Positions 29,116 through 38,878 of a DNA stretch of 64,000 bases are shown piece after piece (positions within the stretch are counted from its first letter, which is position 1; the number at the start of each line of letters is the position of its first letter). The notes under the pieces are model-generated. The model saw only the letters and a list, made by a program, of their open reading frames with translations, made no database searches and had not been told where the DNA came from. Position numbers and translations under genes: made by a program. This stretch comes from Rhodococcus sp. OK519. Lineage in GTDB: Bacteria; Actinomycetota; Actinomycetes; Mycobacteriales; Mycobacteriaceae. The stretch spans positions 186,001 to 250,000 of the forward strand of contig NZ_QAOW01000005.1 in assembly GCF_003051005.1 (NCBI RefSeq), given 5' to 3'.

Positions 29116-29243
29116 CCACGAGCGTGCCGCGCCGGTTTTCGTCGTGCCGCGTCGCCGATCGCCGGAGCGGCGCGCCCGAAACCCGAGCGGCGCAGAATCG
29201 CTGACGGCGTTGCCGCCGCGCCGGGGTGTGGCACGCTGTGCGG
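29116..29243. other. Short non-coding gap after the LLM gene
   Basis: 128 bp of GC-rich sequence with partial inverted CCGGAGCGGCGC-type repeats. I see no coding potential with a ribosome site, no clear terminator and no -10 element. Confidence 0.4.
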
Positions 29244-30392
29244 ATGCGCGTAGCCGTCGTCGCCGGGCCCGAGGCCGGACATGCCGTCCCTGCCCTTGCG
29301 TTGTGCCGGAAACTTGTTGCCGCGGGCGACGATCCGGTGTTCTTCTCGGACGGGCGCTGGCTCGACGTCGCGCGCGACAACGGGATCGAGGCGCGCAAGC
29401 TCGGCGGTCTCGCGCCTCGCGAGTTCGACGACGACTCGGACTCCGGGTCGAAGATCCACGGTCGTGCCGCGCACGTGTCCACGGCCCTGCTGCCCGACAT
29501 GCGGGACGTCGCCCCTGATCTGGTGGTCTCCGACGTCATCACCGTCGGCGGTGGCCTGGCCGCCGAACGGCTGGGCGTGCCGTGGGTGGAACTGTCGCCG
29601 CACCCGCTGTACCTGCCGTCGAAGGGGTTGCCGCCCATCGGGTCCGGGCTCGCCGTCGGCACGGGTGTGCGCGGACGGGTACGCGATGCGGTGTTTCGGG
29701 CCATGACCGCCCCGGCCATCCGCAAGGGAACGGCGCAGCGAGCCGAGGCCCGCACAAGTGTCGGCCTGCCCGCGGACGATCCCGGCCCGGCGGCGCGGCT
29801 GATCGCGACCCTGCCCGCACTCGAGGTGCCCCGGCCGGACTGGCCGTCGAATGCGCACGTCGTCGGCCCACTCGTGTGGGAACCGTCGGACAACCTGCTC
29901 GAGGCTCCGCCCGGTGACGGGCCGCTCGTCGTGCTCGCGCCGTCCACCGCGTCCATGGGCGCCGGCGGCATGCTGGACACCGCGATCCGGGCGTTCGACG
30001 GCCTGGGCGTGCGGATGCTGGTGACCTTGTTCGAGAAGCCCGATATCGACCTGCCCGACTGGGTGCGCGCCGGCTACGGGCGACAGGACGAGATGCTGCG
30101 GCACGCGTCCGCGCTCGTGTGCGGCGCCGGACACGGCGTCCTCGCCAAGGGGCTGCTCGCCGGGGTCCCGCTCGTGACCGTGCCGGGTGGCGGCGACCAG
30201 TGGGAGGTCGCCAACCGTGTCGCGCGGCAGGGCAGCGGTGTCGTGATCCGGCCGCTGACCGTCGACGCCCTCCGGGACGGTGTCCGACGCGTCCTGGGCG
30301 AGCCCTCGTTCGCGGACGCCGCGCGCCGGGCCGCCGCCGGGATCGCCGACGTGGCGGACCCCGTGGCGGTGTGCCGTTCGGTCGTCGGGTGA
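29244..30392 (+). CDS. Glycosyltransferase, GT1/MGT type (Rv2739c-like)
   Basis: A 382-aa two-domain GT-B glycosyltransferase. The N-terminus MRVAVVAGPEAGHAVPALAL is the acceptor-domain opening and the C-terminal region ALVCGAGHGVLAKGLLAGVPLVTVPGGGDQW (given in outline, about residues 291-321) is the donor-binding signature of UGT-like enzymes. In M. tuberculosis Rv2739c holds the same place before the DUF3046 gene and recA. Sugar donor and acceptor are unknown. An alternative GTG start lies two codons earlier. Confidence 0.85.
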   Translation: MRVAVVAGPEAGHAVPALALCRKLVAAGDDPVFFSDGRWLDVARDNGIEARKLGGLAPREFDDDSDSGSKIHGRAAHVSTALLPDMRDVAPDLVVSDVITVGGGLAAERLGVPWVELSPHPLYLPSKGLPPIGSGLAVGTGVRGRVRDAVFRAMTAPAIRKGTAQRAEARTSVGLPADDPGPAARLIATLPALEVPRPDWPSNAHVVGPLVWEPSDNLLEAPPGDGPLVVLAPSTASMGAGGMLDTAIRAFDGLGVRMLVTLFEKPDIDLPDWVRAGYGRQDEMLRHASALVCGAGHGVLAKGLLAGVPLVTVPGGGDQWEVANRVARQGSGVVIRPLTVDALRDGVRRVLGEPSFADAARRAAAGIADVADPVAVCRSVVG

Positions 30393-30419
30393 GCGGGGGA
30401 GGGGACCTCCCGATTCGAC

Positions 30420-30425
30420 TACGGT
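30420..30425 (+). promoter_or_regulatory. Putative -10 element for the DUF3046 gene
   Basis: TACGGT is 7 nt before GTG 30433. This spacing supports both a leaderless transcript and the choice of the second GTG as start. Confidence 0.45.
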
Positions 30426-30432
30426 GGCACGT

Positions 30433-30627
30433 GTGCGATTGACCCAATTCCATGATCTCGTCCGCGACGAGTTCGGACAGGTCCGTGGCGACTCACTGAT
30501 GGTCGACCACGTGATCCTCAGCCTGGGCGGGAAGACCGCCGCCGAGGCCATCGAGTCCGGCCTCGACCCCAAAGCGGTGTGGCGCGCGCTGTGCGACGAG
30601 TTCGACGTCCCGCCGCGGCGGCGATAG
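30433..30627 (+). CDS. DUF3046 family protein (Rv2738c-like)
   Basis: A 64-aa protein of the actinobacterial DUF3046 family, always found just upstream of recA. It starts RLTQFHDLVRDEFG and ends WRALCDEFDVP, both family hallmarks, with MVDHVILSLGGKTAAEAIE in between. The GTG at 30433 aligns with homologues; an in-frame GTG at 30424 is less likely. Function is not known; the constant neighbourhood suggests a link to DNA repair or RecA, which is inference. Confidence 0.85.
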   Translation: MRLTQFHDLVRDEFGQVRGDSLMVDHVILSLGGKTAAEAIESGLDPKAVWRALCDEFDVPPRRR

Positions 30628-30654
30628 CCCGGCACCGCTGTGTCGATGATTGAC

Positions 30655-30670
30655 TCGAACACATGTTCGC
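30655..30670 (+). promoter_or_regulatory. SOS box (LexA site) upstream of recA
   Basis: TCGAAC-ACAT-GTTCGC matches the actinobacterial LexA consensus TCGAAC-N4-GTTCGA with one mismatch at the last base. Confidence 0.9.
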
Positions 30671-30744
30671 TTATGCTGGTTGTATCCGATGCGTCCACGG
30701 GTTGCGGCTGATTGTGGCGGTTCGGAACGTTCGCGCCGACGAAG

Positions 30745-30767
30745 TTGTCGGTACCGGGCTCTAACCT
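30745..30767 (+). promoter_or_regulatory. PafBC-type (RecA-NDp) promoter of recA
   Basis: TTGTCGGTA, eight bases, then TAACCT. This fits the LexA-independent DNA-damage promoter motif TTGTCRGTG-N8-TAN3T of mycobacteria with one mismatch. Transcription would begin near 30774, giving a leader of about 37 nt before recA. Confidence 0.75.
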
Positions 30768-30810
30768 GAACCTCAGATCGCTGGACGAGACTTCGAAAAA
30801 GGGGACCACG

Positions 30811-31851
30811 ATGGCACCACAGGTACACGACCGCGACAAGGCGCTCGAGCTGGCGCTGGCTCAGATCGACAAGAGCTTCGGCAAGGGTTCGGTGATGCGT
30901 CTGGGCGAGGAGGCTCGTCAGCCCATCGCGGTGATCCCCACGGGCTCGATCGCGCTGGACGTCGCGCTGGGCATCGGCGGTCTGCCGCGTGGCCGCGTCG
31001 TCGAGATCTACGGCCCGGAGTCGTCGGGTAAGACGACGGTCGCGCTGCACGCCGTGGCGAACGCTCAGGCAGCCGGCGGCGTTGCGGCCTTCATCGACGC
31101 CGAGCATGCACTCGATCCCGACTACGCCCGCAAGCTGGGCGTCGATACCGACGCGCTGCTGGTCTCGCAGCCCGACACCGGTGAGCAGGCCCTCGAGATC
31201 GCGGACATGCTGGTCCGTTCCGGCGCGCTCGACATCATCGTGATCGACTCGGTTGCCGCGCTCGTGCCGCGTGCCGAGATCGAGGGCGAGATGGGCGACA
31301 GCCACGTCGGTCTGCAGGCCCGCCTCATGAGCCAGGCGCTGCGCAAGATGACCGGTGCTATCAACAACTCGGGTACCACCGCGATCTTCATCAACCAGCT
31401 GCGCGAGAAGATCGGCGTGATGTTCGGCTCGCCCGAGACCACGACCGGCGGTAAGGCGCTCAAGTTCTACGCCTCGGTCCGCCTCGACGTCCGTCGCATC
31501 GAGACCCTCAAGGACGGCACCGACGCGGTCGGTAACCGCACCCGCGTCAAGGTCGTCAAGAACAAGGTGTCGCCGCCGTTCAAGCAGGCCGAGTTCGACA
31601 TTCTCTACGGTCAGGGCATCAGCAAGGAGGGCTCGCTGATCGACATGGGTGTCGAGCACGGTTTCATCCGCAAGTCGGGCTCCTGGTACACGTACGAGGG
31701 CGACCAGCTTGGCCAGGGCAAGGAGAATGCCCGCAAGTTCCTGCTCGAGAACACCGACATCCGCGATGAGATCGAGAAGAAGATCAAGGAGAAGCTCGGC
31801 ATCGGCGCGGTCCTCACTGTCGACGAGTCCGCCGAGTCGGCCGACTTCTAG
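30811..31851 (+). CDS. recA: Recombinase RecA
   Basis: Strand-exchange ATPase and co-protease for LexA. The 346-aa protein has Walker [10 protein letters not shown] (about residues 67-75), the [11 protein letters not shown]1 region, the L2 loop [23 protein letters not shown] (in outline) and an acidic C-terminus ending [10 protein letters not shown]. No intein is present, unlike M. tuberculosis RecA. The ATG at 30811 follows AAAAAGGGG. Regulation is double: a LexA box at 30655-30670 and a PafBC-type promoter at 30745-30767. recX follows 63 nt downstream. Confidence 0.98.
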   Translation: MAPQVHDRDKALELALAQIDKSFGKGSVMRLGEEARQPIAVIPTGSIALDVALGIGGLPRGRVVEIYGPESSGKTTVALHAVANAQAAGGVAAFIDAEHALDPDYARKLGVDTDALLVSQPDTGEQALEIADMLVRSGALDIIVIDSVAALVPRAEIEGEMGDSHVGLQARLMSQALRKMTGAINNSGTTAIFINQLREKIGVMFGSPETTTGGKALKFYASVRLDVRRIETLKDGTDAVGNRTRVKVVKNKVSPPFKQAEFDILYGQGISKEGSLIDMGVEHGFIRKSGSWYTYEGDQLGQGKENARKFLLENTDIRDEIEKKIKEKLGIGAVLTVDESAESADF

Positions 31852-31914
31852 GCCCTGGGCAATGTCTCGGCCCCGGCCCGACCCCTCGGTCGGGGCGGAG
31901 ACGGACCATCAGTC

Positions 31915-32592
31915 ATGAGCGACGACAGCAGCCACAACGACACCAGCCACAACGACACCAGTCACTACGACAGGTACGGCAGTGACGACGTCACCACCGG
32001 CCGGCGCCGGGCCTCGAACCGCGGGCGCGGACGGCCTGTCGGGGAGAACGGTGAGCCGTTCGAGTTGAAGGGCAGCCCGGAGACGCTGGCGGCCCGGGCA
32101 AAGGACGTATGCCTGCGCCTGCTCACCGACCGCGCGCGCAGTCGCGCCGAGCTCGAGCAGAAGCTGGCCCAGAAGGGGTATCCGCAGGCTGTCACCCAAC
32201 GAGTCCTCGATCGCCTCGCCGAGGTCGGCCTGGTCGACGACGCGGCCTTCGCCGAGCAATGGGTCCATTCCCGGCACACCTACTCCGGCAAGGGCCGCCG
32301 CGCACTGTCGATGGAATTGCAGCGCAAGGGAATCGACCAACAGATATCCGCGGATGCGCTGTCGCAGATCAGTTCCGACGACGAATACGAGCGGGCCGCC
32401 GAACTGGTGCGCAGGAAGCTGATTCGAACGACGTCGGCAGACATCGCCGACCGCGACGACCGGGAAAAGTTGATGCGGCGATTGGTCGGCATGCTTGCGC
32501 GGCGGGGCTACCCGTCGTCCATGTCGTTCGCCGTCGTCAAGGCTGAGCTGACAGGCCTGGGGGCGGGCGCCGGCGAGCTCCCGGAGGGCTGA
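31915..32592 (+). CDS. recX: Regulatory protein RecX
   Basis: Inhibitor of RecA filament growth. The 225-aa protein has three RecX three-helix repeats, recognisable from RARSRAELEQKLAQKGY (about residues 74-90), VGLVDDAAFAEQWVHSR and GRRALSMELQRKGI. An unusual polar N-terminus of about 55 residues includes the five-residue repeat SHNDT twice plus SHYDR, encoded by a 15-bp DNA tandem repeat. It is co-transcribed with recA, as usual. Confidence 0.93.
   Translation: MSDDSSHNDTSHNDTSHYDRYGSDDVTTGRRRASNRGRGRPVGENGEPFELKGSPETLAARAKDVCLRLLTDRARSRAELEQKLAQKGYPQAVTQRVLDRLAEVGLVDDAAFAEQWVHSRHTYSGKGRRALSMELQRKGIDQQISADALSQISSDDEYERAAELVRRKLIRTTSADIADRDDREKLMRRLVGMLARRGYPSSMSFAVVKAELTGLGAGAGELPEG
31930..31971 (+). 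repeat. 15-bp tandem repeat in recX 5' end
   Basis: AGCCACAACGACACC occurs twice in exact tandem (31930-31944, 31945-31959), followed by a degenerate third copy (31960-31971). It is in frame and codes for SHNDT units. Confidence 0.85.
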
Positions 32593-32624
32593 TATCTGGA
32601 TGGGTCAGTGCCGGTCAGTGCCGG

Positions 32625-33194
32625 TCAGCGCCGACGAGGTGTCTTCCCGCGGTACCGGCTGGTAAGCCAGGCGCCTCTGAGTGTCATCAGTACACCGAGG
32701 CCGATGCCCCATCCCAGTACGGAGAACGCCACCCCTACTCCTTCCTGGCTGGTGACCGTCCGGCTGGCATCGACGGCGAATGCGGTCGTGAATCCCGCCG
32801 TCGTCCCCGTGGCGGCGGCGAGGCCACCTGCCTTCGTCCAACGCGACAGGTGAGCGGCGACGAAACACACCAGCACCACGGTGACGCCGCACGCCACCAC
32901 CTGCCAGGTCGGGAACTTGGTTGGTGCGGGCAGCGCCGGTCCGCGGAATTCGCCGAGGGAGTCGGCCGACCAACTGAGCCAGCCCGCGCAGGACAGGAAT
33001 CCCAGTGCGAACGCGACCAGGCCGCTCGCCCACAGCCCCAGCCGGCCGCTGCCCGTACGCCAGCGATCGAGTTCGGCTTGCTCCGACCTCCAGGCAGATC
33101 GGACGACGTACGCACCGAACAGGCTCGGCACACCCACGAAGATGAAGACGATCCACACGAACTGAGACCAGGAGAAGTCGAATCCGGCGAACAT
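32625..33194 (-). CDS. Integral membrane protein of unknown function
   Basis: A 189-aa protein with about five predicted membrane segments, starting MFAGFDFSWSQFVWIVFIFV. The loop between helix 1 and 2 is charged (RSAWRSEQAELDRWRTGSGR) and the C-terminus is basic (RYRGKTPRRR). I do not recognise the family. It is on the opposite strand to recX with a 32-nt gap containing three copies of a GGTCAGTGCC-like 10-mer, and downstream of the gluABCD terminator, so it is probably its own unit. Confidence 0.72.
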   Translation of the reverse strand: MFAGFDFSWSQFVWIVFIFVGVPSLFGAYVVRSAWRSEQAELDRWRTGSGRLGLWASGLVAFALGFLSCAGWLSWSADSLGEFRGPALPAPTKFPTWQVVACGVTVVLVCFVAAHLSRWTKAGGLAAATGTTAGFTTAFAVDASRTVTSQEGVGVAFSVLGWGIGLGVLMTLRGAWLTSRYRGKTPRRR

Positions 33195-33227
33195 GCCTCG
33201 AGTATGCGTCAGTTCGGGGCCGAAAAC

Positions 33228-33269
33228 CGAAGGGCTCGCGCAGGATCGGAATCCTCTGCGAGCCCTTCG
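33228..33269 (-). terminator. Terminator hairpin after gluD
   Basis: CGAAGGGCTCGC (33228-33239) pairs with GCGAGCCCTTCG (33258-33269), with an inner AGGAT/ATCCT stem separated by a 2-nt internal loop and a CGGA loop. It follows the gluD stop on the minus strand and separates it from the membrane-protein gene. Confidence 0.75.
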
Positions 33270-33283
33270 AAGGTGTCTGTCGA

Positions 33284-34207
33284 TCAGCGCGGTGGCCGAG
33301 ACTGCACAGTGTCGCTGAAATCGTCGATGCCCGGGGCGCCGTCGAGTTCGTTGGTGTCGATCGGTACGACGGCCGGGCGGCCGCCCTTCTTGCCGCCGGT
33401 GCGCAGGCGCTTCTCGAGCCACGTCGCGAACGAGGTCAGCGCGAAGTTGATGATCACCATGATCACGCCGACCACGATCAGCGCGGCGAAGAAGTTGCGG
33501 TAGTACGACGCCGACTGCTGGCCGCTGCGGATCAGTTCGATGTAACCGATCTGGTAGCCGAGCGCCGAGTCCTTCAGTGCCACCACCATCTGCGAAACCA
33601 GCGCCGGCAGCATCGTGGTGATCGCCTGCGGCAGCAGGATCAGGCGCATCATCTGGCTCTTGCGCATGCCCAGCGCCGACGCGGCCTCCGTCTGTCCCTT
33701 CGGGAGTGAGAGGATGCCGGCGCGCAGGATCTCGGCGATGACCGAGCCGTTGTACAGCGTCAGGCCCACGACCACGGCGGCCAGCGCCAGCTGGCTCGAC
33801 GGGAAGACGCCGTACTGCGCGAACGCCTGGTAGGCGAAGATCATCAGGATCAGCACCGGGATGGCGCGGAAGAACTCCACGAATGCGCCGCTGAGCCAGC
33901 GGATCCAGCGATGGTCGGACAACCGGCCGATGCCGAGGACCGCACCTAGGATCAGCGCGAAGACGATCGACAAGGACGCGGCGATCAGGGTGCCCTTGAG
34001 GCCCGGTAGCAGGTACGTCGTCCAGGTGAAGTGGTCCAGGAACGGCGACCACTTGTCAGCCTCGAGCTGGCCGTTGTCGGCGAGCACGTTCAGTATGTAC
34101 AGCACGACCGCGACGAGGACGATGCCGAAGCCGATCGCGATCAGCCGATTGCGAACCCGGGCGCGCGGCCCGGGGATGTCGAAGAGAACGCTCGACTGCT
34201 GAGTCAT
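33284..34207 (-). CDS. gluD: Glutamate-type ABC transporter permease GluD
   Basis: A 307-aa inner-membrane permease of polar amino-acid ABC systems. The EAA loop is [22 protein letters not shown] and the partner-helix segment [19 protein letters not shown] follows. It has a basic 60-residue N-terminus with one helix and a polar C-terminal tail of about 40 residues. Its ATG overlaps the gluC stop by 4 nt. In Corynebacterium glutamicum gluABCD likewise lies next to recX-recA and transports glutamate; specificity here is inferred from that. Confidence 0.9.
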   Translation of the reverse strand: MTQQSSVLFDIPGPRARVRNRLIAIGFGIVLVAVVLYILNVLADNGQLEADKWSPFLDHFTWTTYLLPGLKGTLIAASLSIVFALILGAVLGIGRLSDHRWIRWLSGAFVEFFRAIPVLILMIFAYQAFAQYGVFPSSQLALAAVVVGLTLYNGSVIAEILRAGILSLPKGQTEAASALGMRKSQMMRLILLPQAITTMLPALVSQMVVALKDSALGYQIGYIELIRSGQQSASYYRNFFAALIVVGVIMVIINFALTSFATWLEKRLRTGGKKGGRPAVVPIDTNELDGAPGIDDFSDTVQSRPPR

Positions 34208-34887
34208 CGCTTCACCGCCAGACGCTTGCCGAGGTAACCGAACAGGAACCCGACCGGCAGCGTCAGGATCATGAAGCCGATGGCAAAGATGCCGAAGACC
34301 AGGAACAACTTGTCCGCCTCGTTCTCGATCATCGTCTTCATCAGGAGTGACGCCTCGGCGACACCGATCGCCGAGGCGATCGTCGTGTTCTTCGTGAGGG
34401 CGATCAGCACACTGCCGAGCGGTGCGATGACCGCGCGGAACGCCTGCGGCAGCACAATCATCCGAATGCCCTGGGTGAAGGTCAGACCGAGCGAACGCGC
34501 GGCTTCGGCCTGACCGATCGGGACGGTGTTGATGCCCGACCGCAGAGACTCGCACACGAACGCGGCGGTGTAGACGATGAAGCCGAGGACTGCGAGCCGG
34601 AAGTTGTTCTGATCGATGAACTTCGACGAATCCTCGGGAGCGAAATGCACGCCGAGGTTCTGGTAGAGCCCCACCGAGCAGAACACGATGATGAGGGTCA
34701 GCGGCGTGTTGCGGAAGATGTTCACGTACCAGGTCGCGAAGATCCGCAGGATGGGTACGGGGGAGACCCGCATGGCGGCGAGGATCGTGCCCCAGATCAG
34801 GGCGCCGAGCGCCGACCAGAAGGTGAGCTGCACCGTCGTCCAGAATGCACTGACGAGCTGGTCACCATAAGTATCGATCAGTCCCAT
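34204..34887 (-). CDS. gluC: Glutamate-type ABC transporter permease GluC
   Basis: A 227-aa permease with the amino-acid HisM-type layout. The coupling loop is [22 protein letters not shown] and [18 protein letters not shown] follows. It pairs with GluD to form the membrane channel served by GluA and GluB. A very strong SD, GGAGGAGG, lies 5 nt before its ATG. It starts 15 nt after the gluB stop. Confidence 0.92.
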   Translation of the reverse strand: MGLIDTYGDQLVSAFWTTVQLTFWSALGALIWGTILAAMRVSPVPILRIFATWYVNIFRNTPLTLIIVFCSVGLYQNLGVHFAPEDSSKFIDQNNFRLAVLGFIVYTAAFVCESLRSGINTVPIGQAEAARSLGLTFTQGIRMIVLPQAFRAVIAPLGSVLIALTKNTTIASAIGVAEASLLMKTMIENEADKLFLVFGIFAIGFMILTLPVGFLFGYLGKRLAVKR

Positions 34888-34902
34888 GTCACCTCCTCCG
34901 CA

Positions 34903-35748
34903 TCAGTAACGGTCGACGGCCGGCGGCGCGGGCAGCGCGTAGCCGGAGTCGCCCATGGTCGCTTCGAGTGCTCGCTGCCATGCGCCGGTGGCGATCATGT
35001 CCTCGATGGCATCGTTGATCTTCATGCGTGCTTCCGTGTCGCCCTTCGGCAGCCCGACGCCGTACAGCTCGGTGGTGAACGGTTTGCCGGCGAGCTTGAA
35101 CTCGCCCGGGTACTGCGCCGAATAGCCCGCAAGGATGATGTCGTCCGTGGTGAGCGCGTCGACCTTGCCGCGGTGCAGTGCCTCGACGCACGACGAGTAG
35201 CTGTCGAACTGCTGCAGCTGGACGCCCGGGTACGACTTCTTGATCTTCTGCGCAGGAGTCGAGCCCGACACCGAGCACAGCTTCTTGCCGCCCTCGAGGG
35301 ACTCCGCACCGGTGATCGAGTCGTCGTCGGCTCGCACCAGCAGCGACTGGCCCGCGACGTAGTACGGCCCGGCGAAGTCGATGACCTTCTTGCGGTTGTC
35401 CGTGATCGAGTAGGTGCCGACGACGAAGTCGACCTCACCGTTCTTGATCAGGTTCTCGCGCTGCGCCGACGGCGCCTCGCGCCAGGTGATGCCGCTCTCG
35501 GGCACGCCGAGATAGTTCGCGATGTACTTCGCGACCTCGACGTCGAAGCCGGTCATGTCCTTGTCGGGCTCGCGCAGGGCGAGTCCCGGCTGGTCGTACT
35601 TGGTGCCGATCGTCAGATGGCCCTCGGCGGCGTCGGCCAGCACGTCCCGCGGTTCGCTGCTGCCGCACGCGGAGGCGGTCAGGACGACCGCGGTGAGTGC
35701 GGCGACGACCGCCAGCGCGCGAGGCGCTCGATTGAATATGCGTCTCAT
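34903..35748 (-). CDS. gluB: Glutamate-type substrate-binding lipoprotein GluB
   Basis: A 281-aa solute-binding protein exported as a lipoprotein. The signal peptide ends in the lipobox LTASAC with the lipidated cysteine at C28. The mature part shows the SBP_bac_3 pattern: LTIGTKYDQPGLALREPDKD, FDVEVAKYIANYLGV and VDFVVGTYSITDNRKKVIDF (each in outline). It captures the amino acid outside the membrane. The gene is between gluA and gluC in one operon. Confidence 0.92.
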   Translation of the reverse strand: MRRIFNRAPRALAVVAALTAVVLTASACGSSEPRDVLADAAEGHLTIGTKYDQPGLALREPDKDMTGFDVEVAKYIANYLGVPESGITWREAPSAQRENLIKNGEVDFVVGTYSITDNRKKVIDFAGPYYVAGQSLLVRADDDSITGAESLEGGKKLCSVSGSTPAQKIKKSYPGVQLQQFDSYSSCVEALHRGKVDALTTDDIILAGYSAQYPGEFKLAGKPFTTELYGVGLPKGDTEARMKINDAIEDMIATGAWQRALEATMGDSGYALPAPPAVDRY

Positions 35749-35767
35749 GATGTGTGTTCCGTCCCCG

Positions 35768-36541
<774 letters not shown>

Positions 36542-36549
36542 AACGCGTA

Positions 36550-36555
36550 ACCCTA
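36550..36555 (-). promoter_or_regulatory. Putative -10 element for gluABCD
   Basis: Reading the minus strand, TAGGGT is 8 nt before the gluA ATG at 36541. Leaderless transcription is likely since no SD lies in between. Confidence 0.45.
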
Positions 36556-36596
36556 TATGCACCTATTGCGTACCCGCTGGTCTAGCGCCGATCGAT

Positions 36597-36614
36597 CTTG
36601 AACGATCAAGTAAC
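36597..36614. promoter_or_regulatory. Operator-like repeat between gluA and miaB
   Basis: CTTGA-ACGA-TCAAG is a perfect inverted repeat (36597-36610). Overlapping it, TGAAC-N6-GTAAC (36599-36614) has one perfect GlnR half-site (GNAAC) and one poor half. Nitrogen control of gluABCD is plausible but unproved. Confidence 0.3.
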
Positions 36615-36670
36615 GGTCGGTCGGCGCCGACGAACATTGTGGCCGCGACAGGCGCTTTTGTCAGGGGCCG

Positions 36671-36676
36671 TACCCT
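36671..36676 (+). promoter_or_regulatory. Putative -10 element for miaB
   Basis: TACCCT is 7 nt before the GTG start of miaB; no SD in the gap. Leaderless transcript expected. Confidence 0.5.
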
Positions 36677-36683
36677 TGGGTGC

Positions 36684-38201
36684 GTGGAGACGATCGACCA
36701 GAACGCCGGGCGCAGCTACGAGGTCCGCACCTACGGCTGTCAGATGAACGTGCACGACTCGGAGCGGCTGTCGGGTCTGCTCGAGGACGCCGGGTACACC
36801 AAGGCGGCGGCGGGGGAGCAGGCCGATCTGGTCGTCTTCAACACGTGCGCGGTGCGGGAGAACGCGGACAACAAGTTGTACGGCAATCTCAGTCACCTCG
36901 CCCCGGTGAAGGAGGAGCGCCCGGGGATGCAGATCGCGGTCGGCGGCTGCCTCGCGCAGAAGGACCGCGACACGGTCGTGAAGAAGGCGCCGTGGGTCGA
37001 CGTCGTGTTCGGTACCCACAACATCGGCTCGCTTCCCGCGCTGCTCGAGCGGGCGCGGCACAACGAGAAGGCCCAGGTCGAGATCCTCGAATCGCTCGAG
37101 GCGTTCCCGTCGACTCTGCCGGCCAAGCGTGAGTCCGCCTACGCGGGCTGGGTGTCGATCTCCGTCGGTTGCAACAACACCTGCACGTTCTGCATCGTGC
37201 CCGCGCTGCGCGGCAAGGAGGTCGATCGTCGTCCCGGAGACATCCTCGCCGAGGTGCAGGCGCTCGTGAACGAGGGTGTCCTCGAGGTGACGCTGCTGGG
37301 GCAGAACGTCAACTCGTACGGTGTGTCGTTCGCCGACCCCGACATCCCGCGTGACCGTGGCGCCTTCGCGAAGCTGCTGAGCGCGTGCGGGCAGATCGAG
37401 GGTCTCGAGCGCGTCCGGTTCACGTCCCCGCATCCGGCAGAGTTCACCGACGACGTCATCGAGGCGATGGCGACGACGCCGAACGTGTGCCCGCAGTTGC
37501 ACATGCCGTTGCAGTCCGGGTCGGACACGGTCCTCAAGACGATGCGCCGGTCCTACCGCAGCGCCAAGTTCCTCGGGATCATCGAGAAGGTCCGTGCGGC
37601 GATGCCGCACGCTGCCATCACGACCGACATCATCGTCGGCTTCCCCGGTGAGACGGAAGAGGACTTCCAGGCCACTCTCGATGTGGTCCGCCAGGCGCGC
37701 TTCACCAGCGCCTTCACGTTCCAATACTCCAAGCGTCCGGGCACGCCGGCCGCGGAGATGGACGGTCAGCTTCCCAAAGCCGTTGTGCAGGAACGCTACG
37801 AACGCCTGATTGCGCTCCAGGAGGAGATCACTCTCGACGAGAACCGCAAGCTCGTCGGCACCGAGGTCGAGTTGCTCGTGACCGCGGGCGACGGCCGCAA
37901 GAACGCGGAGACCGCGCGGATGAGCGGCCGGGCCCGCGACGGCCGACTCGTTCACTTCAAGCCCGAGGGCAACCTCGACGGCGCCCTGCGTCCCGGCGAC
38001 GTGATCACCGTCGTCGTCACCTCGGCGGCACCGCACCACCTCGTCGCCGACGACACCGTCCTCACTCACCGCCGCACCCGCGCCGGTGACTCGTTCGAAC
38101 GAGGAGTCACGCCGAAGACTCCGCCGATCGGCGTCGGACTGGGACTGCCCCAGGTGGGCGTTCCCGCACCGCTGCCAGCACAGATGGGATGCAACGCATG
38201 A
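36684..38201 (+). CDS. miaB: tRNA-2-methylthio-N6-dimethylallyladenosine synthase MiaB
   Basis: Radical-SAM enzyme that methylthiolates i6A37 in tRNA, after MiaA has prenylated it. The N-terminal UPF0004 domain opens [18 protein letters not shown]; the radical-SAM cysteines are C163, C167 and C170 in [10 protein letters not shown]; a TRAM domain follows. The 505-aa length includes about 30 Gly/Pro-rich residues at the C-terminus ending [11 protein letters not shown] 36684 is placed by family alignment and by the -10 element 7 nt upstream. The stop overlaps the next gene by 4 nt. Confidence 0.95.
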   Translation: METIDQNAGRSYEVRTYGCQMNVHDSERLSGLLEDAGYTKAAAGEQADLVVFNTCAVRENADNKLYGNLSHLAPVKEERPGMQIAVGGCLAQKDRDTVVKKAPWVDVVFGTHNIGSLPALLERARHNEKAQVEILESLEAFPSTLPAKRESAYAGWVSISVGCNNTCTFCIVPALRGKEVDRRPGDILAEVQALVNEGVLEVTLLGQNVNSYGVSFADPDIPRDRGAFAKLLSACGQIEGLERVRFTSPHPAEFTDDVIEAMATTPNVCPQLHMPLQSGSDTVLKTMRRSYRSAKFLGIIEKVRAAMPHAAITTDIIVGFPGETEEDFQATLDVVRQARFTSAFTFQYSKRPGTPAAEMDGQLPKAVVQERYERLIALQEEITLDENRKLVGTEVELLVTAGDGRKNAETARMSGRARDGRLVHFKPEGNLDGALRPGDVITVVVTSAAPHHLVADDTVLTHRRTRAGDSFERGVTPKTPPIGVGLGLPQVGVPAPLPAQMGCNA

Positions 38202-38800
38202 GCGCCAGCGGCGACGCGGCCGACAACGAGAAGCGTCCGGGCGGAGACGTACCGGATCCGATCGAGGAGTATCAGAAGGACTTCGAGGCGGCCGAGAAGA
38301 AGATCGCCGGTGAGATCGACCCCGGCATGCGAGCCGTGGTCGTCGCGGTGTGCGTGCTCGTGCTGCTGCTGTCGTTCACGTTGCCGCACACCGGATCTGC
38401 GAACGGCTGGGACGTGCTGATCTACGCACCGTCCGCCGTCGACGAACACGTCAAGCTGCCGTCGCGGATCTTCGTGTGGCTCGCGCTCGTGTTCGGCGGC
38501 GTGTTCTCGATCCTCGCGCTCCTCACACGCCGCTGGGTCGTCGCCTGGATTGCGCTCGCCGGCACTGCGGTCTCCACAGTCTTCGGGATGCTCGCCATCT
38601 GGTCGCGTCAGACGCTGCCGGCGGCGGAGGCCTCCAGTTCTGGTCCCGGGTTCGGTCTGGTGCTGGGGTGGCTCACCGTCATCGTGCTCACGTTCCACTG
38701 GCTCAAGGTCGTGTGGACCCGCACTGCCGTGCACCTTGCCGCTGAGGAGGAACGCCGCAACGCGGCGGAACAGGATCCGCGTAACGACTGGACCGTCTGA
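38198..38800 (+). CDS. Membrane protein (Rv2732c-like)
   Basis: A 200-aa conserved actinobacterial membrane protein found directly after miaB. A charged cytosolic N-terminus ([21 protein letters not shown], in outline) precedes four predicted helices at about residues 45-65, 90-112, 116-138 and 148-168, and the C-terminus is again charged. Function unknown. ATGA overlap with miaB means coupled translation. A 22-bp hairpin follows its stop. Confidence 0.83.
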   Translation: MSASGDAADNEKRPGGDVPDPIEEYQKDFEAAEKKIAGEIDPGMRAVVVAVCVLVLLLSFTLPHTGSANGWDVLIYAPSAVDEHVKLPSRIFVWLALVFGGVFSILALLTRRWVVAWIALAGTAVSTVFGMLAIWSRQTLPAAEASSSGPGFGLVLGWLTVIVLTFHWLKVVWTRTAVHLAAEEERRNAAEQDPRNDWTV

Positions 38801-38822
38801 GAGTCGTCCTTCCGGCTCCGAA

Positions 38823-38870
38823 AACGAGCGAGGGGTGTGACGCCGTCCGGCGTCACACCCCTCGCTCGTT
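38823..38870. terminator. Perfect 22-bp bidirectional hairpin
   Basis: Bases 38823-38844 pair without mismatch with 38849-38870 around a GTCC loop. It separates the convergent Rv2732c-like and DUF349 genes and can stop both. No U tract beyond TT. Confidence 0.85.
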
Positions 38871-38878
38871 CGTCACTC

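Noticed and set aside
30811-31851. RecA intein as in M. tuberculosis
   Set aside because: RecA is a continuous 346-aa protein with normal L1 and L2 regions; no insertion.
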